From Candidatus Sulfopaludibacter sp. SbA3 (lineage in GTDB: Bacteria > Acidobacteriota > Terriglobia > Bryobacterales > Bryobacteraceae): a DNA stretch of 64,000 bases. The notes below the pieces were generated by a model, which had not been told where the DNA came from, did no database searches, and was given only the letters and a program-made list of their open reading frames with translations. The position numbers and the translations under genes are program-made. Shown one piece after another: positions 1 to 8,630 of this stretch (position 1 is the stretch's first letter; each line of letters opens with the position of its first letter). The stretch covers positions 1 to 64,000 of the forward strand of contig CAMDCN010000009.1 of the NCBI GenBank assembly GCA_945890485.1, in the 5' to 3' direction.

Positions 1-495
1 CGTATTGAACAGGGAATCTGCAAGGTCGGCGAGGAAATGGAGATTGTTGGCTTCCGCGACACGCGGAAGACGGTGATCACCGGCGTCGAAATGTTCAAGA
101 AGCTGCTCGACGAAGGTCGGGCGGGCGACAATGTGGGTCTCCTGCTGCGCGGTATCGACAAAGAAGACGTCGAACGCGGCCAGGTGATTGCGAAGCCGGG
201 CTCGATCAAGCCGCACAAGAACTTCAAGGGTGAAGTTTACGTGTTGAGCAAAGACGAGGGTGGCCGTCACACGCCGTTCTTCAATGGCTATCGTCCCCAG
301 TTCTATTTCCGGACGACGGACGTGACGGGTGTGGCGAAGTTGCCGGAAGGTACCGAGATGGTGATGCCGGGCGACAACGTCCAGCTCTCCATTGAACTGA
401 TCACCCCGGTCGCCATGGACAAGGGTTTGCGGTTCGCGATTCGCGAAGGCGGTCGTACCGTGGGCGCCGGCACCGTGACCGAGATCATCGCTTAA
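1..495 (+). CDS. tuf: Elongation factor Tu, C-terminal part (5' end outside window)
   Basis: Open from the first base in frame 1, so the window cuts the gene. The visible 164 residues cover the end of domain 2 and all of domain 3. Motifs typical of EF-Tu are seen: the [13 protein letters not shown] segment, the [14 protein letters not shown] segment, [24 protein letters not shown], and the C-terminal [12 protein letters not shown]-Tu delivers aminoacyl-tRNA to the ribosome; the GTPase domain with its G-motifs lies upstream of the window. The gene ends with TAA and is followed by a strong hairpin and then rpmG, the order usual for the bacterial tuf-rpmG-trnW-secE-nusG block. Any methionine inside this segment is internal and should not be taken as the start. 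Confidence 0.98.
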   Translation, partial: RIEQGICKVGEEMEIVGFRDTRKTVITGVEMFKKLLDEGRAGDNVGLLLRGIDKEDVERGQVIAKPGSIKPHKNFKGEVYVLSKDEGGRHTPFFNGYRPQFYFRTTDVTGVAKLPEGTEMVMPGDNVQLSIELITPVAMDKGLRFAIREGGRTVGAGTVTEIIA

Positions 496-520
496 AAAAA
501 GGCCTCCGAAGGGCTGGAAC

Positions 521-550
521 GAAAGCCCCGGTTAGGGAACCGGGGCTTTC
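521..550 (+). terminator. Strong hairpin between tuf and rpmG
   Basis: A perfect 13-bp inverted repeat (521-533 with 538-550) around a 4-base loop AGGG, G+C-rich at its core. It lies 26 bases after the tuf stop. No U-run follows on the plus strand, so it may act as a partial terminator or processing site rather than a full stop. A TATAAT hexamer at 556-561 lies just after the stem and could be a -10 element for rpmG and the downstream genes; its -35 region is poor. Confidence 0.65.
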
Positions 551-584
551 GCATGTATAATGAGAAGTTTGGGAGTTTAGCAAC

Positions 585-734
585 ATGCGCGAAATCATCA
601 AGCTGCAGTGTACCGAGACCAAAGACATTAATTACTACACGACGAAGAACAAGAAGAAGTCGACCGAGCGCATCGAACTGATGAAGTATTCGCCGCGCCT
701 GCGCCGTCACACCTTGCATCGCGAAGTGAAGTAG
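585..734 (+). CDS. rpmG: 50S ribosomal protein L33
   Basis: This 49-residue ORF starts with MREIIKLQC and ends HTLHREVK, matching the short, lysine-rich L33 family in length and pattern ([19 protein letters not shown], then [13 protein letters not shown]). It has a single cysteine and none of the paired CxxC knuckles, so it is the zinc-free form. L33 sits on the large subunit near the E site. ATG 585 is preceded by GGGAG at 571-575. The position between tuf and tRNA-Trp is the standard one. It is essentially certain despite its size. Confidence 0.96.
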   Translation: MREIIKLQCTETKDINYYTTKNKKKSTERIELMKYSPRLRRHTLHREVK

Positions 735-742
735 TCGACCGT

Positions 743-816
743 AGGGGCATAGGCTAACGGTAAACCAGCGGTCTCCAAAACCGCCTTTGGGGGTTCGAAT
801 CCCTCTGCCCCTGCCA
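743..816 (+). tRNA. trnW: tRNA-Trp (anticodon CCA)
   Basis: Cloverleaf seen directly: acceptor AGGGGCA (743-749) pairs with TGCCCCT (806-812); G813 is the discriminator and CCA 814-816 is encoded. The anticodon stem GCGGT/ACCGC encloses loop CTCCAAA, giving anticodon CCA at 775-777. The T arm 789-805 has the TTCGAAT loop. The D stem has one C-A mismatch. A tRNA-Trp between rpmG and secE is the usual arrangement in many bacteria. Confidence 0.97.
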
Positions 817-831
817 TTCTTTCTCGAACAC

Positions 832-1110
832 ATGGCCGCAACAAAAGAGTTAATTATGGGTACCAAGAGCGTTACTCCCGAGCAGAACAGCGGCGGGGCA
901 GGCATTGCCGCCTGGCCGGGAATTGCCAAGACATACGTGGAAGATTTGAAGATGGAAATGCGCCGTGTCACTTGGCCCAACTGGGAGCAGGTGAAGGCTA
1001 CGACTGGTGTCGTCATTGCCTCCGTTTTCGTTTTTGCCGCCTACTTTGCCCTCGTCGATCTGCTGATTGGCCGGGGCATTACGCAGCTCTTTAAGGTCCT
1101 GGGCAAATAA
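832..1110 (+). CDS. secE: Preprotein translocase subunit SecE
   Basis: Small single-span SecE. The signature TYVEDLKMEMRRVTWPNWEQ is followed by one transmembrane helix (VVIASVFVFAAYFALVDLL) near the C-terminus. SecE clamps SecY in the inner-membrane translocon. ATG 832 gives 92 residues; ATG 856 (MGTKSVTP) gives 84 and is equally possible because neither has a clear ribosome-binding site. In-frame codons further upstream lie inside the tRNA gene and are not credible. The gene abuts nusG directly, as in most bacteria. Confidence 0.93.
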   Translation: MAATKELIMGTKSVTPEQNSGGAGIAAWPGIAKTYVEDLKMEMRRVTWPNWEQVKATTGVVIASVFVFAAYFALVDLLIGRGITQLFKVLGK

Positions 1111-1779
1111 ATGCCGGAAGATAACTTCGAAATCCAGTCCGATGCCCAAGCGACTGAATCGCCGGTCGAAGCGGGCGCCCCGGTGGAAGCCGTAGCCGAA
1201 GAGGGTACTGCCGAACCCGTGGCCGAAGGGCCTGTGGACCTGGCGACTTCGAAGAATTGGTACATCATCCACACCTACTCCGGTTTTGAGAACAAGGTGG
1301 CCGAGTCCCTCCGTGGACGCGCCCTTGCCTTCGGATTCAATGAACGGCTGGGTCAGATCCTCATCCCCACGGAAGAAGTTTTCGAACTCCGGAACGGTAA
1401 AAAGGTCACGAGCAAGCGTCTACTCTACCCCGGTTACGTGCTGGTGGAAATGGAGATGGACGACGAGCTCTGGCATGCCGTGAAAGATACCCCGCGCGTC
1501 ACCGGTTTCGTCGGCGGCGGCAACAACCCCGTCCCGCTTACCGCGGACGAGGTCAATTCGATCCTGTATCGGCAGTCCAATGTGGGAGACCGTCCCAAGC
1601 CGAAGCTCACTTTCGAGCGCAACGAAACGGTCCGTATCACCGAAGGTCCATTTACGAACTTCTCCGGAAAGGTGGATGAAATCAATGCAGAGAAGAGCAC
1701 TCTCCGCGTGATGGTTACCATCTTCGGCCGTTCAACCCCGGTGGAACTCGACTTTGAACAAGTCGAAAAAATTCAGTAA
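1111..1779 (+). CDS. nusG: Transcription termination/antitermination factor NusG
   Basis: 222 residues. After an acidic, alanine/glutamate-rich leader of about 45 residues comes the NGN domain, opening with [19 protein letters not shown] and containing the [32 protein letters not shown] core. The C-terminal KOW domain carries [17 protein letters not shown]. NusG binds RNA polymerase to promote processivity and couples to Rho or ribosomal S10. The ATG follows the secE TAA with no gap, suggesting translational coupling. The acidic leader is longer than in E. coli NusG; an internal start closer to NWY cannot be fully excluded, but none is obvious. Confidence 0.96.
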   Translation: MPEDNFEIQSDAQATESPVEAGAPVEAVAEEGTAEPVAEGPVDLATSKNWYIIHTYSGFENKVAESLRGRALAFGFNERLGQILIPTEEVFELRNGKKVTSKRLLYPGYVLVEMEMDDELWHAVKDTPRVTGFVGGGNNPVPLTADEVNSILYRQSNVGDRPKPKLTFERNETVRITEGPFTNFSGKVDEINAEKSTLRVMVTIFGRSTPVELDFEQVEKIQ

Positions 1780-1798
1780 AGCAAAAAAGAGCATATAA

Positions 1799-2227
1799 AT
1801 GGCAAAGAAAGTCACTGGGCAAGTAAAGTTGCAAATCCCTGCCGGGAAAGCAACTCCCGCGCCTCCCGTCGGTACCGCCCTTGGTCCGCAAGGCGTGAAC
1901 ATCATGGAGTTTGTGAAGGCCTACAACGCCCGCACCTCCGCTCCCGAACAGGCCGGTCTGATCATTCCTGTCGTCATCACGATCTATTCGGATCGTTCGT
2001 TCACCTTCATCACCAAAACCCCCCCCGTGGCGGTTTTGATCAAGAAGGCGATCAAGATCGAGCGCGGTTCGCCGACGCCGAACAAGACCAAAGTGGGCAA
2101 GATCACGCACGCGCAGATCGCTGAGATCGCCAAGATCAAGATGCCGGACCTCAATAGCTTCACCATTGAATCCGCCATTGCGCAGGTCGAAGGTGCTTGC
2201 AAGAGCATGGGCGTAGACATCATCTAA
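1799..2227 (+). CDS. rplK: 50S ribosomal protein L11
   Basis: 142 residues, normal family length. The N-terminal [37 protein letters not shown] segment is diagnostic; the C-terminal rRNA-binding domain holds [14 protein letters not shown] and the end [10 protein letters not shown]-like motif. L11 forms the GTPase-associated centre with the L10-L12 stalk, encoded just downstream. It starts 19 bases after nusG and is likely part of the same transcript. Confidence 0.97.
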   Translation: MAKKVTGQVKLQIPAGKATPAPPVGTALGPQGVNIMEFVKAYNARTSAPEQAGLIIPVVITIYSDRSFTFITKTPPVAVLIKKAIKIERGSPTPNKTKVGKITHAQIAEIAKIKMPDLNSFTIESAIAQVEGACKSMGVDII

Positions 2228-2317
2228 GTCCGGCTGATACTCTAAAGTAGTTAAGTTTTATGGGAGGTCGTTCTCCTGCGTAAGCAGCGAAGAATGACCG
2301 CTAGGACCAAATACAAT

Positions 2318-3031
2318 ATGGCAAATAAGCAAGGCAAGAAGTACGTTGCCGCCGCTAAGCAGATCGAGGCTCGCCTTTATTCGCTGGTGGAGGCTGTTCC
2401 GCTCGTCAAAAAAATCAAATTCACGAAATTTGACGAGACCCTCGAAGTGCACATGCGCCTCGGGGTTGACCCGAAGCACGCGGATCAAATGGTTCGCGGG
2501 ACTGTCGTTCTTCCGCATGGTCTCGGTAAGACCAAGCGCATCCTGGTCATCGCCTCCGGCGATAAGCTTCGGGAAGCGCAGGAAGCTGGCGCCGATTTCG
2601 TCGGCGGCGAAGAGTTGGTGAACAAGATCATGACCGAGCAGTGGCTCGATTATGATGCGGTCATCGCCACGCCGGACATGATGCGGTCGGTCGGTAAACT
2701 CGGCAAGGTGCTCGGCCCCCGCGGCCTGATGCCGAACCCGAAGACCGGCACTGTCACGACGGACGTCAAACAGGCGATCGAAGAAACCAAAGCTGGCAAG
2801 GTTGAGTTCCGCGTCGACAAGACCGGTGTCATTCACGCCCCCCTCGGCAAGGTAAGCTTCTCGGACGAAAAGCTGATTGGCAACGCCACCACGCTGATCC
2901 AAGCCGTCATCAAGGCCAAACCCGCGGCCGCGAAGGGCAAGTATGTTCGCAGCGTCACTCTGTGCTCGACGATGAGCCCGGGCGTACCGCTCGACGTCAC
3001 CGAAATGAACGCCGTTAAGGCGCAGGCGTAG
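2318..3031 (+). CDS. rplA: 50S ribosomal protein L1
   Basis: L1 family: [11 protein letters not shown] at the N-terminus, the [28 protein letters not shown] segment, GRLG-like [22 protein letters not shown], and the C-terminal [15 protein letters not shown]. From ATG 2318 (MANKQGKKY) it has 237 residues, the usual length. An upstream in-frame ATG at 2294 would add eight residues that do not look like L1, so the later start is preferred. L1 forms the mobile stalk near the E site and in other bacteria represses its own L11-L1 operon; no L1 operator is identified here. Confidence 0.95.
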   Translation: MANKQGKKYVAAAKQIEARLYSLVEAVPLVKKIKFTKFDETLEVHMRLGVDPKHADQMVRGTVVLPHGLGKTKRILVIASGDKLREAQEAGADFVGGEELVNKIMTEQWLDYDAVIATPDMMRSVGKLGKVLGPRGLMPNPKTGTVTTDVKQAIEETKAGKVEFRVDKTGVIHAPLGKVSFSDEKLIGNATTLIQAVIKAKPAAAKGKYVRSVTLCSTMSPGVPLDVTEMNAVKAQA

Positions 3032-3043
3032 GAGTTAGAAGCG

Positions 3044-3571
3044 ATGAAGAAGAAAGCAGATAAAGTAAAAGATCTGGCGTTCCTGCGCGGTGAATTCGAG
3101 GAGACGTCGAACATCTTCCTGACCGGTTACGAAAAAATGACCGTGCTGCAGGACTTCAACCTCCGCAAAACCATCAAGGGCGCGGGCGGTAGCTATAAGG
3201 TTGTTAAGAACAATCTGGCGCAGAAGGCAAGTGAAGGCCTGAAGAGCGAGCCGTTGTTCGACAAACTGGTCGGCATGAGTGCCGTCGCCTACACGAAGGG
3301 CGATGTGGTGGCCTTGGCCAAGGCGCTTACCGTCTTCGCCAAAACCGTTCCGGCGTTCAGCTTCAAGGGCGGATTGGTTGAAGGAAACGTCGTCGACGTC
3401 AAGTCGATCGCCGACCTCGCCGCTCTCCCCGCCAAGGAAGAGATCTACGCAAAGTTGCTGTTCCTGATCCAGGCTCCGGCCCAGCGCGTGGTGACCGTCA
3501 CCAACGCTGTCGGCCGCAACCTCGCCGTGGTCATCGACCAGGGCGTCAAAGAAAACAAGTTTCAGGCTTAA
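3044..3571 (+). CDS. rplJ: 50S ribosomal protein L10
   Basis: 175 residues. The N-terminal rRNA/L11-binding domain shows FLTGYEKMTVLQDFNLRKTIKGAGGSYKVVKNNLAQKA; the C-terminal helix that docks L7/L12 dimers is KEEIYAKLLFLIQAPAQRVVTVTNAVGRNLAVVIDQ. ATG 3044 follows a good ribosome-binding site (TAGGAG at 3029-3034), which overlaps the end of rplA. L10 anchors the L12 stalk needed for translation-factor recruitment. Confidence 0.96.
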   Translation: MKKKADKVKDLAFLRGEFEETSNIFLTGYEKMTVLQDFNLRKTIKGAGGSYKVVKNNLAQKASEGLKSEPLFDKLVGMSAVAYTKGDVVALAKALTVFAKTVPAFSFKGGLVEGNVVDVKSIADLAALPAKEEIYAKLLFLIQAPAQRVVTVTNAVGRNLAVVIDQGVKENKFQA

Positions 3572-3628
3572 TTGATTTCCGGACGAGTTCGCTTCTGTCG
3601 GCGAACGCACTCCGCCCGAAAGTAGACC

Positions 3629-3661
3629 TGCCGCGGCCAATCCTCTCCGGGCGCCGCGGCA
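3629..3661 (+). promoter_or_regulatory. Stem-loop in the rplJ-rplL gap
   Basis: The 171-base gap between rplJ and rplL (3572-3742) carries no gene. It contains a perfect 9-bp inverted repeat TGCCGCGGC/GCCGCGGCA (3629-3637 and 3653-3661) and a smaller GTTCGC/GCGAAC stem just upstream. No U-run follows, so it is not a classic terminator. A role in adjusting L12 output relative to L10, or as an RNA processing site, is inference. Confidence 0.45.
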
Positions 3662-3742
3662 AAATACGAAACTCAGTTCCGCCGCCTTCTACCGGTGTGA
3701 GCTCAAGCGATCAAACGAATTTAAATCAGGAGTATTACGAAA

Positions 3743-4123
<381 letters not shown>

Positions 4124-4140
4124 TTTTTTCGCAATCGACG

Positions 4141-4170
4141 AAAAGCCCCCGGCTCCGGCCGGGGGCTTTT
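4141..4170 (+). terminator. Intrinsic terminator after rplL
   Basis: 12-bp perfect stem AAAAGCCCCCGG (4141-4152) with CCGGGGGCTTTT (4159-4170), loop of six, ending in a T-rich run. It lies 17 bases after the rplL stop and closes the ribosomal-protein operon. Confidence 0.9.
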
Positions 4171-4200
4171 TCTTGCTATATACTCGGTGATCGTATCCCC

Positions 4201-6192
4201 ATGACGCCTCGTTTCCTGCTCTCGTCTATCCTCCTACTCGCTCTCGCCGTAGCCCAGCGTCCTGCCCCACCCGCCCCGGTCGTCTTAACCCCCGCCCAGC
4301 GGCAACAACTCGATACCGCCGTCAAAGAGATCGACGGGCAACTCACCCAATTGCGCCAAAAGAAGGCCGATCCAGTCCTCGTCGCCGACGTCGCTATCTT
4401 CCACAAAGCAGGTGCCATGCTCCAGGAGCACCCCGAAGAGTTTTTCGTGCCGGAAGATGTTCCCAAGTTCCTTGGCGTCCTCGCCCAAGGTGTGGAACGG
4501 GGCCGCCAACTACTGGCCGGCCAATCCCCGTGGACCGCTCAGAAATCCCGCCGCCTCCACGGCTACGTCTCCGCGCTCGACGGGTCCGTCCAGCCCTACG
4601 GCCTGCGCGTCCCATCCTCCTACGACGGTTCAAAGCCCGTAAAACTCTACGTCTGGCTCCACGGCCGCGAACGAGCCCTCACCGAAGCCGCCTTCCTCGA
4701 CCGCGCCCAGAAAGTCCTACCCGGCGGAACCAACCCCGCCGACGAAGGCCAAATCCAACTCGACGTCTACGGCCGCTGGAATGGCATCGCCTACCATTGG
4801 GCCGGCGAAGTTGATGTCTTCGAGGCCATCGCCGCCGTCCGCTCCCGCTACAAAATCGATCCCGATCGCATCATCCTGCGCGGCTTCTCGATGGGAGGCT
4901 GCGGCGCCTGGCATATCGCGCTCCATCATCCCGGTTTCTTCGCCGCCGCCGAGATCGGCGCCGGCACCTGGCCCCTGCGCTCACAAATGCCCGGCTTCCC
5001 GCCCTATCAGGCCGGTCCGCTCCGCATCTACGAAAATATTATCGACTGGTCTCTCAACGCCTTCAACCTCCCCATCGCCGGCCACGGCGGCGAAAACGAA
5101 ACCGGCACCAGTTCCATCCCTCCGCCCCCTCCCGGCACCAAGACGAGAGGCCAACTCGAATCCTCACTCCGCGTCCGCGCCCAATTGGAGAAGGAAGGCT
5201 TCCAGTCTGAAGGTGACCCCTTCGATCTCCGCGTCCCCGGTACCCCGGCCCGCTTCTTCATCTCGAAGAACACCGGCCACGGAACGGGCCCCGAGGTCCG
5301 CACCAAGCTCGACGCCTTCCTCAAAGAGCACGGAGGCCACGGCCGCACCTCCCCGGACCATATTCGCTTCGTGACCTTTACAACCCGCTACCCCAACTCC
5401 CACTGGGTCACCGTCGAGCATTTGGCAAAGCACTACGACCGAGCCGAGGTCAACGCCCGCCGCCTCGATGCGGGCAAACGCTATGAAGTCTCAACCAAAA
5501 ACATCACCCGACTCACCCTCAAAGAACTTTCGGCGGCCCAGGAACTGACCATCGACGGCCAAAAGATCGCCGTCAAACCCGCCACACAGCTAACCTTCGA
5601 GCGCACCAACGACCGCTGGGCCGTCGCCAAGCCAGCAAAGGGCTTATGGAAGACGCAAGGCCAGCAGGGTCCCATCGACGACGCTTTCATGGACCCCTTC
5701 CTTCTCGTGCGGCCCACCGGCCAGCCGTGGAACGCCGAGGCCCACGCCCAGGCCCTGCGCCTGTTAGCCCGCTTCGACCGTCTCTACGCCAAGGGCCTCC
5801 GCGCCCATCCCCGCATCAAGGACGACAAAGACGTCACCGCCGCCGACGTAGCCCAGTACAACCTGGTCCTTTTCGGTGACCCCGGCAGCAACCGTTGGAT
5901 CGCCAAGCTCCAAGGCAAGACCCCACTCCGGTGGACCCGCGATCGTGTGGGCTTCGGCACGGAAACCTTCGCCGCCGCCGATCACGTACCGGCCATGGTC
6001 TACCCCAACCCCCTCTCCCCCCGGCGCTACGTGGTCATCAACAGCGGCATGACCATCGAAGACCGAGAATTCACCTTCGAGTACGGCATGCCCCGTCTAG
6101 GCGATTTCGCCGTGCTCAAAGTGAAGCCGGGCGCTGAGTGGCCGGACACTGCCACCGCCGGTCTCTTCACCGAACGCTGGCAGTTGCCGTAG
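4201..6192 (+). CDS. Secreted alpha/beta-hydrolase, prolyl-oligopeptidase-like
   Basis: 663 residues with a short signal peptide (FLLSSILLLALAVAQR). The hydrolase fold is indicated by YVWLHGR (oxyanion-hole region, ~155-163), the nucleophile elbow GFSMGGCGAW with Ser230, and a likely catalytic His360 in NTGHG. A long C-terminal region (~390-663) has no catalytic motif visible and probably forms a beta-rich accessory domain. Large esterase/peptidases of this type are common in Planctomycetes and Acidobacteria; the natural substrate cannot be told. No strong ribosome-binding site precedes the ATG. The 3' end overlaps the convergent methyltransferase gene by 26 bases. Confidence 0.8.
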   Translation: MTPRFLLSSILLLALAVAQRPAPPAPVVLTPAQRQQLDTAVKEIDGQLTQLRQKKADPVLVADVAIFHKAGAMLQEHPEEFFVPEDVPKFLGVLAQGVERGRQLLAGQSPWTAQKSRRLHGYVSALDGSVQPYGLRVPSSYDGSKPVKLYVWLHGRERALTEAAFLDRAQKVLPGGTNPADEGQIQLDVYGRWNGIAYHWAGEVDVFEAIAAVRSRYKIDPDRIILRGFSMGGCGAWHIALHHPGFFAAAEIGAGTWPLRSQMPGFPPYQAGPLRIYENIIDWSLNAFNLPIAGHGGENETGTSSIPPPPPGTKTRGQLESSLRVRAQLEKEGFQSEGDPFDLRVPGTPARFFISKNTGHGTGPEVRTKLDAFLKEHGGHGRTSPDHIRFVTFTTRYPNSHWVTVEHLAKHYDRAEVNARRLDAGKRYEVSTKNITRLTLKELSAAQELTIDGQKIAVKPATQLTFERTNDRWAVAKPAKGLWKTQGQQGPIDDAFMDPFLLVRPTGQPWNAEAHAQALRLLARFDRLYAKGLRAHPRIKDDKDVTAADVAQYNLVLFGDPGSNRWIAKLQGKTPLRWTRDRVGFGTETFAAADHVPAMVYPNPLSPRRYVVINSGMTIEDREFTFEYGMPRLGDFAVLKVKPGAEWPDTATAGLFTERWQLP

Positions 6193-6910
6193 GACGCGTG
6201 CCTTCCACATAAAGCCATTTCTTCGCCGGCACAAACGATACTTTTACATTCACAAACCCAGCGTTGCGAAACAGCGCCTCCACCTGCGCCCGGGAGTAGA
6301 CGGTCAATCCGCCCTGCTGCTCCAGCAGAGCCATCTGCTCGGCGTCGTTGCCGTCCCGCGTATATTCGAGCACCGCCGCCAGCCGCCCATGCGGCTTCAA
6401 CACGCGGAACAACTCAGCGAACGCAGCCGCCGGATCCGGCCAGAAATACAGGGTCTCAATCGTGCAGATCTTGTCGAACGTAGCATCCGCAAACGGCAGG
6501 AACGAAATATCCGCCTGCTCAATCTGGCATCGCCCCGCGGCAGCAAGTTTCCGATTACGCCGCCGCGCCTGTGCCACCATCGTCGCCGAGTAGTCGATCC
6601 CTGTGAACCGCCCGAACGGCATCCGGCGAGCGATCGCGCGAAGCGCCTGCCCCGCCCCACAGCCAGCGTCCAGGATATGCTCCCCGCCCGCCGGCTTCAA
6701 CCGATCGAGCGCCCATGCCGTCACCGGAGCGTGCTCCAACGTCATGACGCCGCCTACCAAATGCCCAACCCAGCCGGTCGGTTGCCGGAATTGGGCCAGG
6801 ATGCGGCGGTTCAGCCCGGCCAGCCCCCAGGACGTAATGGCATCGAAAATAGCGGTGGGAATGCGGGTAAGTGCGGGGTACTGAAGAGCAACGGATTCAA
6901 CGGTGATCAT
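6167..6910 (-). CDS. Class I SAM-dependent methyltransferase
   Basis: 247 residues. Motif I is EHILDAGCGAGQALRAIARR (~77-96), followed by TGIDYSATMVAQARRR with the ribose-binding acidic residue, then FDKICTIETLYFWPDP and LKPHGRLAAVLEYT, the arrangement of the Methyltransf_11 family. It probably methylates a small molecule or lipid; no substrate clue is visible. It lies 33 bases after nikQ and on the same strand, so read-through transcription from the nickel operon is possible, but there is no functional link. Confidence 0.85.
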   Translation of the reverse strand: MITVESVALQYPALTRIPTAIFDAITSWGLAGLNRRILAQFRQPTGWVGHLVGGVMTLEHAPVTAWALDRLKPAGGEHILDAGCGAGQALRAIARRMPFGRFTGIDYSATMVAQARRRNRKLAAAGRCQIEQADISFLPFADATFDKICTIETLYFWPDPAAAFAELFRVLKPHGRLAAVLEYTRDGNDAEQMALLEQQGGLTVYSRAQVEALFRNAGFVNVKVSFVPAKKWLYVEGTRPTATASVR

Positions 6911-6943
6911 GCCTATCAGGGCGGCTTGATCCCGCGAAATCGA

Positions 6944-7630
6944 TCAGGCAAAAAGCAGAGGAAGAGCGAGCAGCAGAAGACCTGCGGCAAACGCGTAGTC
7001 ACCAGCGTGCAAGGCGCGGGCCGGCCCCAGAGGCAGCCTGCCCGTAAACCCGCGGGACGTCATCGCCGCCGCGACTCGTTCGCCGCGGTCCCAACTACGC
7101 ACGAACAGTGCGGCCAACCGCGGCCCCCACGCAAGCTGCCGAGGCGTCCGGCCGCTCCGGCTCAGTCGCGCCCGGTCCATCCGGGCCCACTCCTGCTCAA
7201 GCAGTTGAGCGTAGCGATACGTAAAGGAGGCGGTCACAACCAACACCGATGGCACCCGAAGTCGCTCAAGCCCCGCGACCAACTCCGGCACCGGTGTGCT
7301 GGCCACCAGCATCCCCAGCACCAACACCGACCCATAAGCCTTGCCGAGCACCAGTAGCGACGGCCCATAGTCCGGCGCCCGTTCAAAAGCCAGGAACGCC
7401 GCCATCATCGCGGCGAACGGTGTCACGAGAGCGCAACGTTGCAGCACCCACCGCAGGGACAGACGGCTACCCGCCACCACCGCCCCCGCCAAAGCCAACT
7501 GCACCCCCAGTACCGGCAGCGCCGGCGCCGCCGAAATCGCCAGCGCCGCGCCCATCAAGCCAACGATCTTCGCTCGGCTATCGAGTGTCGCCCACCGGCA
7601 GCCGTCCACCGGAACAAAGGCCCCGCTCAT
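6944..7630 (-). CDS. nikQ: Energy-coupling factor transporter transmembrane protein (NikQ/CbiQ)
   Basis: 228 residues from ATG 7630, which overlaps the nikL stop (ATGA). Several hydrophobic helices are seen (KIVGLMGAALAISAAPALPVLG, LLVLGKAYGSVLVLGMLVAS, VLVVTASFTYRYAQLL) and the CbiQ-type cytoplasmic motifs, with a second AMTSRGF motif near 190, which normally contact the ATPase. CbiQ/NikQ is the T component that couples the ATPase to the substrate-binding M component. A longer reading frame upstream is in the wrong composition and overlaps nikL. Nickel specificity is inferred from nikR in the operon. Confidence 0.87.
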   Translation of the reverse strand: MSGAFVPVDGCRWATLDSRAKIVGLMGAALAISAAPALPVLGVQLALAGAVVAGSRLSLRWVLQRCALVTPFAAMMAAFLAFERAPDYGPSLLVLGKAYGSVLVLGMLVASTPVPELVAGLERLRVPSVLVVTASFTYRYAQLLEQEWARMDRARLSRSGRTPRQLAWGPRLAALFVRSWDRGERVAAAMTSRGFTGRLPLGPARALHAGDYAFAAGLLLLALPLLFA

Positions 7631-8049
7631 AGCTGGCCGCGGACCCGCCACCAGAGCCAGATTCCCGTCAACCCCAGCAGCAGCGAAGCACCTGTCAACG
7701 CCTTTTGCCAAGGTGGCTGCGCCGAAGCTCCGCTCACCGATCCCCCGGCTCCCGACCATTCAATCGTAGCCTCCTGCCGATGGCCCATCTCATCATCGAC
7801 AATCACCCGCCACTGGCCCCCAACGTCCGGCAGAAAGGCGAACCGGCCGCGGGCATCCGTGCGGCCTGTCTGAAACTCCGCGTCCGCTTTCGCCGGAGAG
7901 TAGACCGCGACCTGACAAAAAGCTGCGGGCTCAGTTCCCCCGAAGTTCGCGGTCACTAATACCGCCTCGCCAGCCACCCGTGGCAGCACCGCCAAATCAT
8001 GGGCATGCGCCGCGGCGGCCAGCACCAACGCGATCAACGCTCCTCTCAA
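7627..8049 (-). CDS. nikL: Nickel transport accessory protein, NikL-like
   Basis: 140 residues if started at TTG 8049, which overlaps the nikM stop (TTGA) and is preceded by GGAG five bases upstream inside nikM. This start gives a good signal peptide (MRGALIALVLAAAAHAHD). The rest is a carboxypeptidase-regulatory/beta-sandwich-like periplasmic domain (FQTGRTDARGRFAFLPDVGGQW) and one C-terminal membrane helix (ASLLLGLTGIWLWWRV). NikL-type proteins accompany M and Q components in nickel ECF transporters. Alternative TTG/GTG starts at 8037, 8028 and 8025 exist but would shorten the signal peptide. Confidence 0.72.
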   Translation of the reverse strand: MRGALIALVLAAAAHAHDLAVLPRVAGEAVLVTANFGGTEPAAFCQVAVYSPAKADAEFQTGRTDARGRFAFLPDVGGQWRVIVDDEMGHRQEATIEWSGAGGSVSGASAQPPWQKALTGASLLLGLTGIWLWWRVRGQL

Positions 8050-8627
8050 CGGCTCTCCAACAGAGCGGGCTTCGCCTGCCGCACAAACGTCACCGCCGTA
8101 GCCGTCAACGCTCCTTCCACCACGGCGACGGCCAGATACACCGCCGCGATCGCGGCGAAGCCTTTGCCGTATCCAGCGGCTTGAAACTCCGCCACCATCA
8201 ACAAGGCCGGAATGTATGTCCCCGCAAACCCAGCCACCGCCCCACGCACCGGATCCGGTAGCCCCGGCGTCTTCCACAAAAAACTCGCCGCCAACGCGCC
8301 CAGTCCCATATTCAGAGCGTTCACTCCAAGTGAAAGCAGCCCGCCATGTTGAAACAGCAGCGCCTGAAAAAGCAGCGTCGTAAAAATGACCGCGAATGCT
8401 CGCCCGCCCAGCAAAATGCCGGTCAATCCAAACAATCCCAAATGCACCGACGTCCCGAGCAACGGAAAATGAATCATCGACACAACGAAACTCGTCGCCG
8501 ACAGCATGCCCATCCGCGCCACTTCCCAAGGCTCCACTCGGCGCCCCAGAAGCGCCACCGCGCCTAGCGAGATTGCATGACCGGCAATGCACCAGGCAGG
8601 AGGCAGGATTCCATCGGCAATATGCAT
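8046..8627 (-). CDS. nikM: Nickel/cobalt ECF transporter substrate-binding membrane subunit (NikM/CbiM)
   Basis: 193 residues beginning MHIADGILP, the invariant CbiM/NikM N-terminus; the amino group and His2 coordinate the metal in known structures. Multiple membrane helices follow, with the conserved MLSATSFVVSMIHFPLLGTSVHLGL stretch supplying further metal-ligand histidines and NALNMGLGA later. It is shorter than fused NikMN proteins, so a separate N/L component is expected, and NikL is the next gene. M is the specificity subunit; nickel rather than cobalt is inferred from the NikR gene. Confidence 0.93.
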   Translation of the reverse strand: MHIADGILPPAWCIAGHAISLGAVALLGRRVEPWEVARMGMLSATSFVVSMIHFPLLGTSVHLGLFGLTGILLGGRAFAVIFTTLLFQALLFQHGGLLSLGVNALNMGLGALAASFLWKTPGLPDPVRGAVAGFAGTYIPALLMVAEFQAAGYGKGFAAIAAVYLAVAVVEGALTATAVTFVRQAKPALLESR

Positions 8628-8630
8628 GGG

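Noticed and set aside
492-1016. Antisense ORF over rpmG and tRNA-Trp
   Set aside because: Crosses a certain tRNA and two certain genes.
2260-2283. Seven-codon ORF before rplA
   Set aside because: Too short to support; the GGGAGG inside it may simply be chance.
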